From assembly GCA_944472135.2 (NCBI GenBank), contig OX235263.1, positions 22,187,379-22,251,378 of the forward strand: a stretch of DNA of 64,000 bases, in the 5' to 3' direction. Within the stretch, counting starts at the first letter, position 1, and each line of letters begins with the position of its first letter. The DNA comes from Trichobilharzia regenti (Eukaryota > Platyhelminthes > Trematoda > Strigeidida > Schistosomatidae). This document shows, piece by piece, positions 36,701 to 46,557 of this stretch. The translations under genes were made by a program, and so were the position numbers. The notes under the pieces are model-generated. The model saw only the letters and a program-made list of their open reading frames with translations, did not search any database and was not told where the DNA came from.

Positions 36701-38598
36701 GATAAAAATCGAAGACCTGCATTAATTAAATGAACTAAACATGTAGAAGTGAAGAAACTGAGCAAGATTACCTTTGATTCCTAATGATTCCACTGATTCT
36801 ATGACCTCTGCTGATTCACCTTTTCTCAGGAAACCATTATCTATGTGAACAGCAATTATTTGTGAAGGATCCAAAGTTTTGGAAAGCAAAGCTGCACAAA
36901 CTGTTGAGTCCACACCACCGCTAAGCAAAATCTGCAAATTACATTTACAGGGAAATTCATAAAATGGAGTTAGCGAGTCAAGTAAAAGGGTTAGAAATCG
37001 AACTGCAATTCAAGGCTATTGTAAAAGGAGTCTTTTGTTACCTACTTTATTAAAAAAAAAAAACTTGGGTGCGTGAATTTCGTTCCGCTGTGATAAAGTA
37101 GATTACTTGTCACTAACATAATAGATACCTAACGGTGTAAATTGTGGTGTTGAATTGTAAGACCGCTTCAAAGATCTGAAATTGACATGGTCGTCCCTGA
37201 AAATTCCGCTCTTCCCCAGTGAAGAAATCTCGTTAAGAACAAGCCACATGGAATTAAAGGTAGTGTTACATAAAGCTGAATAAAATAAGCAGTACAGCCA
37301 ATATCCAACATTTCACCGTAAACTTCACTATAATTGTGTGAATACCTTGCAATACTTTTTTTTGCAATGACCTTTTCTGTATATTATCCACCTTAGCGTT
37401 GTCCCATTAACAATCATGCTAGTTGACTTTTAGTGTTATGCAATTAAAAAAACAAAACAAAACAGCTCGAAAATGTCATTAGGAAGAAATGCTTTAGTTA
37501 ATAGCTGCATACCCTTCCATATTAGTTTGTTTTTTAGATGTATCACAGTGACACATCTGAAAACAAACTAATATGAATTTACTTACTACCACAGTGCCCA
37601 AGTTTTACACATATTAATAAGCTGTATACCCTGTTAGAACAGAAAATTCATGTACTTAAAGAAAGAATTTATTAGGAAGACGTTGTATTAGTAAGAAGCC
37701 AAAGGGAAAAATGAATGAAGACACCCATACATGTACTGAGTGTTATTAATTTGGCATAACTCACTAAGATCTTGTTCTGACCAACAGCTTCACGGATTTT
37801 GGCAGTGCAAATTTCCACCCTATCATTCATTTTGAAGTCTCCTTTGAGGTCACAAACACCGAATAAGAAGTTCCTCAAAATCTGTGCACCGCAAGCACTC
37901 AGATCTACTTCTGGATGGAACTGAACTCCATACAAACGTTTTTCATCGTTTGCAATCCCTGTAAAATACATCAACTAGAACGTTTTTCACTAACCAGCTA
38001 TAATAGAGCCAGACTTAGCGATAACTTTAAAGCCTGAAGCAACTGTGACACAATGATCCCCATGTGTGAATAATACATGCTCCTGTTTCGAAAGGCCTCT
38101 GCAAACGTTAAAATATTGAAATGTAAGTACTTAAATAATGGAGATGTAGTATCACAGTCCACAGAGAAAACACCATCTTCCCTTGTATCACCTTCGATTA
38201 CCTGGCCACCAAAAAATTTATTCATGAGCTGAAATGTTAGCAGAATTTTCTCAGAAACCAACCTGCATTCCATAACATATTCCAAGTACGGGGATTTTAG
38301 CGTCAAATAACTTGGGATCACACATAGAGCTCATCGGCTGACACACCGAGTCAGGACTCCCCGAAATTATAAAAGCACTGTAAAACTAGACATTTCTGAC
38401 AAAAGTAATACTTGTAATTAGCTTTTAAAAGCTTCTCAAGCGGAGTATTGACTGGTAATATATCAGAAAAAACAGAGAGTTCCCGGACTCGACGATCGAT
38501 GACCTATTTGAGAAAACAATAAGCTTCCACTGTTTACAAATCTATACCTTCCCATATTGAGCACCTGCATCAAGAATTGCAACTTTCTCCACACTCAT
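30560..38598 (-). CDS. GMPS: GMP synthase (glutamine-hydrolysing), eleven exons, 3' end not found
   Basis: GMP synthase makes GMP from XMP, ATP and glutamine in the cytosol, the last step of de novo guanine nucleotide synthesis. Joined exons (minus strand: 38598-38548, 38503-38412, 38377-38263, 38228-38131, 38098-37995, 37958-37765, 36931-36772, 36716-36615, 36571-36269, 33543-33431, 30781-30560) encode about 518 residues. The order is the class-I glutamine amidotransferase with nucleophile cysteine in GICYGMQ (exon 3) and histidine-glutamate in QFHPEV (exon 6), the ATP-pyrophosphatase P-loop SGGVDST (exon 7), [12 protein letters not shown] (exon 10) and [12 protein letters not shown] (exon 11). 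Animal GMPS is about 690 residues, so roughly the last 200 (dimerisation domain, VQGDCRSY-type motif) are missing and may lie outside the window. The ATG at 38598 gives [17 protein letters not shown], a sensible short N-terminus. Confidence 0.93.
31481..32490 (+). pseudogene. Penelope-like fragment flanked by inverted hammerhead-like repeats
   Basis: 31485-31590 and 32350-32480 are related to the two arms of the palindrome at 9229-9390, in inverted relation. Between them, the plus strand at 31855-32330 yields [11 protein letters not shown], then [20 protein letters not shown], then [16 protein letters not shown] and ITKSWLIES-like segments, a GIY-YIG domain with several stops. The element lies in a GMPS intron, antisense to the gene. 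Confidence 0.65.
32920..33310 (-). pseudogene. CR1/Perere-like 3' end
   Basis: It aligns on the minus strand with 24941-25330 and 34245-34580 (shared blocks near 33120-33240: 'tcaccaacagttgtctccag', 'tgtcaaagacttcatggatt'). It is decayed and non-coding. Confidence 0.55.
33431..33543 (-). CDS. GMPS: GMPS exon 10
   Basis: 113 bases encoding [19 protein letters not shown] and [17 protein letters not shown]. It sits between introns of 2.7 and 2.6 kb and ends in phase 0 at CAG|GTAAGC. Confidence 0.92.
34085..34240 (-). pseudogene. RTE-like 3' terminus
   Basis: The minus strand ends in (AAT)n at 34100-34085. It carries the family 3' block also found at 15600-15650 ('gctcccttgggtttctagtg'). Confidence 0.55.
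34245..34590 (-). pseudogene. CR1/Perere-like 3' end
   Basis: About 95% identical to 24950-25270 over its length, on the minus strand. It starts at the GTCTGTCTGTCTGG block and includes the LGWGPRD and GDMAQN-like regions with frameshifts. The close match suggests the two insertions descend from similar source elements. Confidence 0.65.
36269..36571 (-). CDS. GMPS: GMPS exon 9
   Basis: 303 bases; the first two thirds encode a Ser/Gly/His-rich insertion not seen in vertebrate GMPS. The end is conserved: [18 protein letters not shown] and LILCQG. The acceptor is a TAGTAG tandem, so the start may be 36571 or 36568 (one residue difference). The donor is CAAG|GTATGT. Confidence 0.85.
36615..36716 (-). 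CDS. GMPS: GMPS exon 8
   Basis: 102 bases in frame with exons 7 and 9. It aligns weakly with the animal protein (LRFLSGTTM near the HSFYNGTTT block) and then enters a Ser/Thr-rich insertion. It is followed by a 43-base intron. Confidence 0.7.
36772..36931 (-). CDS. GMPS: GMPS exon 7 (ATP P-loop)
   Basis: 160 bases encoding [16 protein letters not shown] and [15 protein letters not shown], the PP-loop motif of the ATP-pyrophosphatase domain. It is followed by a 55-base intron. Confidence 0.93.
36932..37764 (-). other. GMPS intron 6
   Basis: 833-base intron with no recognised repeat or coding feature. It contains a short perfect inverted pair near 37521-37575 ('gtttgtttt...' and its complement), which could form a hairpin. 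Confidence 0.6.
37765..37958 (-). CDS. GMPS: GMPS exon 6 (His-Glu of the triad)
   Basis: 194 bases encoding [19 protein letters not shown] through [12 protein letters not shown]. The donor is TTA|GTGAGT. An 833-base intron follows. Confidence 0.92.
37995..38098 (-). CDS. GMPS: GMPS exon 5
   Basis: 104 bases encoding [14 protein letters not shown] and [14 protein letters not shown]. It is followed by a 36-base intron. Confidence 0.9.
38131..38228 (-). CDS. GMPS: GMPS exon 4
   Basis: 98 bases encoding [21 protein letters not shown] and SPLFK. It is followed by a 32-base intron, the smallest here. Confidence 0.9.
38263..38377 (-). CDS. GMPS: GMPS exon 3 (nucleophile Cys)
   Basis: 115 bases encoding [11 protein letters not shown] and, at its end, VLGICYGMQ with the catalytic cysteine. 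It is followed by a 34-base intron. Confidence 0.92.
38412..38503 (-). CDS. GMPS: GMPS exon 2
   Basis: 92 bases; begins VIDRRVREL, the conserved block directly following AQYGK. It ends in phase 2 before a 34-base intron (GTATTA...CAG). Confidence 0.9.
38548..38598 (-). CDS. GMPS: GMPS exon 1
   Basis: 51 bases encoding [17 protein letters not shown], the start of the amidotransferase fold. The donor is AAG|GTATAG. The next intron is 44 bases. Confidence 0.9.
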
Positions 38599-38879
38599 CG
38601 TGTAACGCCAACTTTCAATACAGCGCCTTAAGTTCCCAGAAAAGCCGAGACAGAATTCAATATACAATATCATTTTTACGAACAAGTATGGACCAAACTG
38701 ATTTCTTCTGGCTAGTTTCTTGGTTGCTAGTTAGAGCTTCCTTGTCTTTGGCAAACTTCTGCGTAGTCCGTCAACTGTCATAGCTCTGGCTGACTCCAAA
38801 AAGCTCAAGCTTCAAGCCCTTATATCCCATTAGGAACGTAAAAGGATAAAAATCTAAAAGATGGCAACCACATAATAAT
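38599..38879 (-). promoter_or_regulatory. GMPS 5' flank, promoter not resolved
   Basis: About 280 bases upstream of the ATG lie before the foldback at 38880. The core promoter and any trans-splice acceptor should fall here, but no convincing TATA or initiator was identified. Confidence 0.3.
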
Positions 38880-39190
38880 TTATTTATTAGATGTTTCACA
38901 GAGGGAAAAAGTATTATTTACTGGATGATGTTTCGAACAAATTTATGGTCATAATCATATCAATTATAATCACACGACTTCAAAACATGAGTTTTCTTTG
39001 TTCTCTCCTATTTGTCTTCCAAGTGGTAGTAAAATTTTCCAAATTTCTGGGAGAGAGAACAAAGAAAACTATAAAAGTCAAGTTTCGAAGACGTGTGATT
39101 ATAATTGATATGATTATGAACCATAAATTTTGTTCGAAACGTCATCCAGTGAATAATACTGTTCCACTGTGTGATATATCTAACACCACC
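38880..39190. repeat. Foldback element, about 310 bp
   Basis: The arms 38893-39015 and about 39050-39172 are imperfect reverse complements. Each arm contains GTTTCGAAC and 'ataatcatatcaattataat', the tip sequence of the Penelope-associated palindromes at 9.3 and 32.4 kb. Confidence 0.65.
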
Positions 39191-39194
39191 CGTT

Positions 39195-39645
39195 TTGTCG
39201 CCAGTCTTTCAATTATTTCCCTAGGCTTAGCATCTCTCCTAGGCATTAGAGGTGCAATGATTTTGTTAACTCCAAGATGTGGTCTTGCGTATGTTTTTTA
39301 CAGCCTTAGAAAAAGCTCAGGAGTGTGTGACCGCATATGCTTTCGCTACGTCACCCGTGTAATTAATTTTTTCAGTCGAAAATAGGCGTATGACATGCTC
39401 CGACGTTATGCATCACAAAATTTCGTTGCAGAGGGTGCAACTTGCACTTTGCGGCCTACTTTACACTATTTCAGTTTGAAAGCCATGCCGTTGGCTAAAA
39501 CCCAAACTTCCAGAAAATTTCGATATACCTGCAACCGATCTAAGGCTACCAAGGACTTTATTGCTCTCCATATCCTCACGTCGTTGGCGTATAGAAGAGT
39601 TTGATGGCTTAAGTGGCATGGTAGGTCATTGATAAAGATCAAAAA
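39195..39645 (-). pseudogene. Non-LTR RT fragment
   Basis: The minus strand reads GLPCHLSHQTLLYANDVRIW near 39625-39570, then LQVYRNFLEVWVLANGMAFK near 39540-39480. It later shows RSHTPELF and LGVNKIIAPLMPRR near 39340-39230. The palm YADD has become YAND. The fragment meets the LTR of the nested stack at 39649. Confidence 0.6.
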
Positions 39646-39649
39646 CGTC

Positions 39650-39995
39650 TGTTAATGTAGTTGAAGATTGAACGATCAATTCATGGTTGTTTGCTCAAAC
39701 CGAACTTCGCTAATTTTTCGCGGGATTCATCAATACTGCAGTCATCGTCTCATCGTTCGGTGTTGGGTGAAAGACAGAAAACTATCAGAAGCATTATCGT
39801 GATTTATTGTTATAGCATTTATTCTTGGACGTTGTGTATAATAAACTTATTGTTGGTTACATATTGGCGTAGGAATAAAGGATTCTCGGGTCGCCAATCA
39901 GTGTTCTGGTTTTTCGCGTTGGTTATTACACATTGCTTCTGAAAGTCTTCCAAAAGCAGCGTGAGATCCAGTGTGGTAAGACCTGAACATTGACA
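39650..39995 (+). repeat. L0 5' LTR (subfamily B, 346 bp)
   Basis: It starts TGTTAATG and ends ATTGACA. It matches the 59429-59743 LTR closely, and more distantly the 361-bp LTRs of L1 and L2. Confidence 0.8.
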
Positions 39996-40083
39996 GTTTC
40001 TGTTCGTCTTTCCTCGTATCTACCCGTCTTCTTTGGACAAGTGTTATCTGAAACTTTTCTGGATTGTTTGTTTAAGTTAAATA

Positions 40084-40325
40084 GTGCCTGGGTCAAAGAA
40101 AGGACAAAACATCTTGGAAGCAGACAGGAAAGCAAGTAATGATGAGTTGCCTGTTTTATGTAATGATATGTGTGATGTTAAAAATAATAAGATAAATATT
40201 CACGTTTCGGGATAGTAGGGGTTTAAAGTTGCCTAAATTCGAGTCTGGGTACTTTGATAGAGACCCACAGTTTATCAAAGAGTTTGATATCATGTTGAGT
40301 GGCTTTTTATTAAATGATGAAATGA
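40084..40325 (+). pseudogene. L0 gag N-terminus
   Basis: It translates as a relic of the MPGSKKGQ... start of L1/L2 gag (GTG instead of ATG, then PGSKKGQNILEADRKAS) and soon hits stops. It is interrupted at 40325 by L1. Confidence 0.75.
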
Positions 40326-40686
40326 TGTCAACGTAGTCGAAGATTCAAAGATCAATTCATGGTTGTTTGCTCAAAACCAACTTCCCCAATTTTCGCGGAG
40401 GCATCAATACACCAGTCATCGTCTCATCGGTCGCTGTTCAGAAAGAAGTCAGGAGAAAACTGTCAGAAGTAATACTGTGATTCATTATTGTAATATTTGT
40501 TCACAGAACCTAGTGAAAACATTGTTTTTATATGTTGGTGTTACAATAAAGAATTCTCGAGTGGCCAATCGGTCTTTTGGTTTATTCGTCCGTTATTACT
40601 AAGCGTTTCTGAAAAACTGCAAGGAACAGCGTGGGCCCGAGCGTAGCAAGAGCTGGGCATTAACGGTTTATGAGACGTAGCTGACA
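40326..40686 (+). repeat. L1 5' LTR
   Basis: 361 bp, TGTCAACG to GCTGACA. It includes AATAAAGAATTCTC, a probable poly(A) signal, near 40544. Confidence 0.92.
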
Positions 40687-40831
40687 GTTTCTGATGGTAG
40701 AAACAGACTTTGGCGGATTCAGACAGTTGGTGAAAGTTTGGATAGTCACTGTTCATCTTTCCTGGTGCCGGTCAACTCCTCTTTGAACAAGCAATATCTG
40801 GAACGTTTTTGGAATTGGGTCAAGTTCAACA

Positions 40832-41105
40832 ATGCCTGGGTCAAAGAAGGGACAGAGCGTCTTGGATGCAAACAGGAAAGTAAGTCATGGTGACTTGTCT
40901 GTTACTTGTAACGATGTGTCTGATGTTAAGTATGACATGGTTGATGTTACTGTTTCGCCGTCCAGGGATAATAGGAACATCAAACTCCCTAAATTTGAAC
41001 CACGGTGTTTTGATGGAAACCCGGCTGATTATTTACAATTTGTAAAGGAGTTTGAGATCATGTTAAGTGGTTTTATATTAACTGATGAAATGAAGTTAAT
41101 GTATT
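40832..41105 (+). CDS. L1 gag, first part
   Basis: ATG at 40832 gives MPGSKKGQSVLDANRKVSHG, then IKLPKFEPRCFDGNPADYLQ (DUF1759-like start of BEL gag), ending at TGKLMY-type sequence 'MKLMY'. The frame is cut by L2 at 41105. The continuation at 44966 is exactly in frame (91 codons plus one base here, two bases there). Confidence 0.88.
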
Positions 41106-41466
41106 TGTCAGTCACATCTCGCAAACCGTTAATGCCTAGCTCTTGCTACGCTCGGGCCCACGCTGTTCCTTGCAGTTTTTCAGAAACGCTTAGTAATAAC
41201 GGACGAATAAACCAAAAGACCGATTGGCCACTCGAGAATTCTTTATTGTAACACCAACATATAAAAACAATGTTTTCACTAGGTTCTGTGAACAAATATT
41301 ACAATAATAAATCACAAGATTACTTCTGATAGTTTACTGCTGACTTCTTTCTGAACAGCGACCGATGAGACGATGAATGTCGTATTGATGCCTCCGCGAA
41401 AATTGGGGAAGTTGGTTTTGAGCAAACAACCAAGAATTGATCGTTCGATCTTCAACTCCATTGACA
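41106..41466 (-). repeat. L2 3' LTR
   Basis: 361 bp. It differs from 44600-44960 at about seven positions by eye. Confidence 0.92.
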
Positions 41467-42498
41467 CTCCCCAGCAAAAAAGGGATCCAACCCTTTTTTC
41501 CTTCACGACCAATGCACGTTGACTTGGATGCCATTGCGAGAACCTGGGTCACACGGACAGAGCTGAAATGGATAACAAACAGAAAAGCAAACATACACCA
41601 AGCATATACACAGCTCAATCTCACACATTGATGACGACCTGCGCCTCCAGACAGAGACCTCCTCTTGACATCTTGCAACACAATCGCCACTTGCTTGAAT
41701 GACTCTTGCATAAACCAACGTGACCATAGCACCAACTCATGATACTCTACGCACATCCTCGTATCTACCCACTACCAATTATCACTGAAATCGCTTGTCA
41801 CTCATTCTGCCTCAATTCTAGTAACGGTGACGTATGCGAGCCTCAGTCGTCTACACTCTTTCTCCCTGGCAAGTGGGACCACAGCTAACAATTATCTCCG
41901 TGTGCATTTCATTCTCAGCAATAGCCTAGCCTCCCCGGCGTATACGCCCCATCTGCTGTCTTTAACATCAATCAATTCATTCATGGATGTAGAAGACTCG
42001 AAACAACTTCAGAAGTAATCACGACGAAAATTTTAACAAAATTATGCAATAACAACAAGGTACGAAAACAACAAGTAAACACAATGAATCCAAAAAACAC
42101 CGATTGATATGACACACCACACATATATACAAACTGTACACACAAACTCGCGGATCATGTCTTGATGGAATTCCTTTGAAGAATCGCAGTACGCCTACAA
42201 CCCTTCTCCGGTTGACGATTGTAAGTTGTGGAATGAACATCAAATGTTGTGGATTCTGGCACGACAAACTACCCTACGCCTACATTCCTTCTCAGGTTGA
42301 TGATCCAAGTGGAAGTCGTCCGGACACAAACAGAATTACCAACAGCTAGATGACAGATGATATCAATTCAGTATATACAATATGAACTTATGTACAAAAT
42401 CACACACCAAGCACATTGGACTGCTCATTGATGCGCTACCCTTTGAAGAACTGTAGGACTTACAGCAGTACGCCTACAACCCTTCTCAGGTTGACGCT
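41467..42498 (-). other. L2 3' non-coding region
   Basis: It is homologous to the L1 region 49580-50348 and the L0 region 53560-54412 plus 59293-59428. No open frame is conserved among the three. It ends in a GCTGGGGAG polypurine stretch next to the 3' LTR. Confidence 0.8.
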
Positions 42499-44454
42499 CT
42501 AGGTTGGAATATCGTTGCAGAGTTCATTTGCTGACTTCCTTCTATCAGCTATATCCTCAAATCTGAACGGTAACACGCTCATATCATTGTATCGTAGAAT
42601 ATAGGTGACGAACAAACACACGATGTATCTAGTCAACCAAGCGTAGGCACAGAGTAATTTACACCAAAGGTAATAGCATTCAAATAGTAACTTGAAACAA
42701 GAAATGCCTTTATTCATGCAAGTCAATTTAACAATTACTCTTTCGTTTACACTTGGCTTATCCTCTCTAAACTGAGCAATATCTTTCGTCCTTTCAAACG
42801 AACTGATACTAGCATAGTCATTGCACAAGATACTTGAGTTGATGGGCGTCTTTTTCATTGTGGATGACAACACCAACGACGACTGATTGATATCAGTTGA
42901 TGAAGTTAGCGGTGGATCAAAAGCTGTTGTTGCTCGACTTTCAGAAAGTCGGCTACCTCTAAGACCACCACCACTGCTGTCTTTTACTATCAGCTCGGGT
43001 TTAGCACTAGCATCTGATGATAGGTGGGCTACATGCTGATCACTTACACTGACGGTTTCACAAGTACGCATGCCTTCTGCAACTGCACCTGCATTTATTT
43101 CTACTTCACGTTCAAGTTGTACAGAAACTTTGTTCAACTTAGCAGTAGTAGGCATATCCCTTATCTCATCATGAACAACCAAAGACAAATGTGAAGTATC
43201 ATGATCATTATCACGAATATTCACTTTACCGTCAACTTCATCATTTTCAAACTCTTTAATAACAGAAGTAGACAATTTTGGTTCCTCCTTGCGAATCCTA
43301 AAAGGTTTTATAACTTCACTGTGACTAGTAATACCTTGTAAACTTGTAGGGTCAGAACTGCACTCTGAAGCAATAACTCTATTCTCTGACACTGTATTCA
43401 ACAATGGCTTACCAGTTGCAATTACAGACTTCTTGACCGCACCGTTATCGTCACACAATTCAGAGTCAGGCCTGGAGTTTACATTTAGCTTATCACTGAA
43501 CTTGCTCACTGGTTCACAGTTCACCTTTGTATGCACCTCTTGCAAACGTGTAAAACACAACCGTGTTTGTCTTGCATCTTGTAACTTATCTGTTGAGGAT
43601 GTACTACGAAACCTGTTACACTCACTAGGTCTATATGCGTTACTAGACATCATGGAGTCTTCTCGATATCCACCTCTCTGAGGCTTATTCGTCATCAATA
43701 ATTGCGTTTTGCCCTCAGACTGCTCTATTCTAGGGGTGAGATGCAATATACTGGCAAACTTGCTCATAGATTCATTGACACTATCTTTCACTAGTTTCAG
43801 GATATCATCAAATTTTGCCTCGATACCCTCATCCTCCATACGGGAGCTTATCTTCACCCACTTCCTTTGCAGTCGAGTAGGTAGATGTCTTGCTATTACT
43901 TCTAGTATAAAACTCGAGTTGAGGTCACTCATGTGATTCATCGAAATCATTCCATTCTTGTAAATTAGCAAATTATCTAAAAACTCAGTGAGTGCCTGGG
44001 AGTCATCCTGTAATTGACCACCATTACCCTTAACAGCCTCGAATAAATTCCCTGCAATCATCGAAGGTCTTCCAAACGTTTGACGTAATATGCTCATAGC
44101 CTCGTAGTAGCTCTCTTTTGGCTTCATAAACTTACAGCACTGTATAGCTCTTGAAGCATCTCCAGTGCAATATCTCATCAAATACATTAACTTCAATTCA
44201 TCACTTCATAGAAAACTACTCAACATGATCTCAAACTCCTTTACAAATTGTAAATAATCAGCCGAGTTTCCATCAAAACATCGTGGTTCAAATTTAGGGA
44301 GTTTGATGTTCCTATTATCCCTGAACGGCGAAACAGTAACATCAACCATGTCATGCTTAACATCAGACACATCGTTACAATTAACAGACAAGTCACCATG
44401 ACTTACTTTCCTGTTTGCATCCAAGACGCTCTGTCCCTTCTTTGACCCAGGCAT
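42499..44454 (-). CDS. L2 gag-Pao-tail fusion ORF, one internal stop
   Basis: ATG at 44454 starts MPGSKKGQSVLDANRKVSHG. The frame reaches one in-frame TGA at 44208-44206 and then stays open for 565 codons to 42499. The gag core (MRYCTGDASRAIQCCKF; LPTRLQRKWVKISSRMEDEG) matches L1. The knuckle region has CFTRLQEVHTKVNC where L1 has CFSCLKIGHTKWNC, so the second zinc-binding cysteine is lost. A Ser/Thr-rich stretch of about 250 residues unlike L1 follows. The last 80 residues (YYLWCKLLCAYAWLTRYIV) match the segment just downstream of RNase H in L1 (YSSWYKLLKAVAWLTRYVT). A large internal deletion has fused gag to the Pao tail. Confidence 0.85.
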
Positions 44455-44599
44455 TGTTGAACTTGACCCAATTCCAAAAACGTTCCAGATATTGCTTGTT
44501 CAAAGAGGAGTTGACCGGCACCAGGAAAGATGAACAGTGACTATCCAAACTTTCACCAACTGTCTGAATCCGCCAAAGTCTGTTTCTACCATCAGAAAC

Positions 44600-44960
44600 T
44601 GTCAGCTACGTCTCATAAACCGTTAATGCCCAGCTCTTGCTACGCTCGGGCCCACGCTGTTCCTTGCAGTTTTTCAGAAACGCTTAGTAATAACGGACGA
44701 ATAAACCAAAAGACCGATTGGCCACTCGAGAATTCTTTATTGTAACACCAACATATAAAAACAATGTTTTCACTAGGTTCTGTGAACAAATATTACAATA
44801 ATAAATCACAAGATTACTTCTGATGGTTTACTGCTGACTTCTTTCTGAACAGCGACCGATGAGACGATGAATGTCGTATTGATGCCTCCGCGAAAATTGG
44901 GGAAGTTGGTTTTGAGCAAACAACCAAGAATTGATCGTTCGATCTTCAACTCCATTGACA
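44600..44960 (-). repeat. L2 5' LTR
   Basis: 361 bp with TGTCA/TGACA ends. The leader between it and the gag ATG (44599-44455) matches that of L1 (40687-40831). Confidence 0.92.
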
Positions 44961-44965
44961 GTATT

Positions 44966-46557
44966 TGATGAGGTATTGCACTGGAGATGCTTCAAGAGCT
45001 ATACAGTGCTGTAAGCTAATACCCCCTAATGAGGGATACGCTGAGGCTATGAGCATATTACGTCAAAGGTTTGGAAGACCTTCAATGATTGTAAGGAACG
45101 TATACGAAGCTGTCAAAGGTAACGGCAGTCAACTTCAAGATGACTCCAAGGCACTTACTGAGTTTTTAGATAATCTTATGACTTATAAGAATACCTTGAT
45201 TTCTATGAATTGCATGAGTGACCTCAACTCGAGCTCAGTCCTAGAGGTAATTGCGAGACGCCTACCTACTCGGCTGCAAAGGAAGTGGGTAAAAATAAGC
45301 TCTCGTATAGAGGAGGAGGGTATCGAGCCAAGGTTTGATGATTCTCTGAGACTGGTGAAGGACAGTGTCAACCAGGCGATGGGCAAATTCGCCAGCATTT
45401 TGCATTCTAAGGTAGAACCTAAGGAACCAGTGAATATAAGGAAGGCATTTGTGGTGAAGTCTCAAGACACAACGAGAAAGGATGAGTGTATTGTTTGCCA
45501 TAACATGCATCAATTGAGTGATTGTAATCGCTTTATCGCTATGTCACCCGTAGAAAGGTTAAAAATGGCAAAGCAGAAGCGGCTGTGTTTCAGTTGTTTA
45601 AAGATTGGGCATACAAAGTGGAATTGTAAGGCGACAAAAAAAGGAAGTAGTGGTTTAACGGATATGCACCCACTTCTGAGAACAGTGAACGAACCTGGGA
45701 ATTCGGTTAATTGTAATAGTATCTCTAGACCCCTTGACATCCCACAAGTTTTCTTAGGGGTATTACCAGTTAAGGTGAAAGGACCGAAATCTTCAGTAGA
45801 GACTTATGCATTGTTGGATAATGGTTCAGACGTTACATTGATAGATGCTGAACTGGCTGGTTGCTTGGGTATTAAAGGCCCAAAGCAACCCTTGGTTGTA
45901 AATACTTTCAATTCTGCGAAAACAGTAGTATGTGAGCGAGTGTCATTTCAGTTAGAATCCTTGGCTACTGGGGAGACCGTGGAAGTGGATACTGCTTACA
46001 CTACCTCCAGTATGAAACTTGGCGAAGCTATAGTACCTAGTCGTGAAACGGTTGTCGGTAAGCCATACCTGTGTGACATACCTCTTCCAACATTGCAAGA
46101 TGGAAGAGTGAGAGTACTCATTGGATGTAGTGTGCCAGAAGCTCACAAGGTATTAGAAGAGAGATTTGGAGGTAGAGATGATCTGTTTGCGACGAAAACA
46201 CCACTGGGATGGACAGTGAGAGGACCTATACCCATAGTCCACATATCATCATTAGTTACAAACGATGGGGACAAACTAGAAACTATGATTAAAAATATGT
46301 ATGACAAGGAGTTTTGTGACTGCGGTGTCCCAGGGAAGGGTCGTTCTGTAGAAGACTTAAAAGCAGTTAAAATAGCCGAGGACTCTTGTAAATACGAAAA
46401 CGGGCGTTTCAGCGTTGGCCTACCATGGAGATTCAAAGATAGACAGTTGGTTTGTAATAGGAAAGTTGCTCTTAAGAGACTAATGGGTTTACAGAAGAAA
46501 TTCTGTCAGATGCAGAACTCTGGTCCAAATATAAGGAAGTCGTCGATAAACATATAA
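44966..46557 (+). CDS. L1 gag (rest) and protease
   Basis: Continuing in frame from 41105. Gag core LPTRLQRKWVKISSRIEEEG (45267-45326) is followed by two zinc-binding segments: CIVCHNMHQLSDC near 45489-45530 and CFSCLKIGHTKWNC near 45586-45627. An aspartic protease of the DUF1758 type then shows TYALLDNGSDVTLIDAEL near 45802-45855 (active-site D in DNGSD) and PLGWTVRGP at 46203-46230. The stop TAA at 46555-46557 appears to result from a one-base shift near 46490: the next frame continues with LSDAELWSKYKEVVDKHI toward the RT. Confidence 0.9.

Larger units (their letters stand above)
41106..44960 (-). mobile_element. Pol-deleted BEL derivative L2, inserted in L1 gag
   Basis: Minus-oriented 3855-bp element. 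Its 361-bp LTRs are at 44600-44960 (5') and 41106-41466 (3'). The 5-bp target duplication GTATT lies at 41101-41105 and 44961-44965. It keeps the gag, a short Pao-like tail and the long 3' non-coding region, but lacks protease, RT, RNase H and most of integrase. Its two LTRs differ at only about 2% of positions, so it inserted fairly recently. Confidence 0.92.

Noticed and set aside
39650..39995. L0 target-site duplication
   Set aside because: The five bases before 39650 do not recur after the 3' LTR, whose end is missing.
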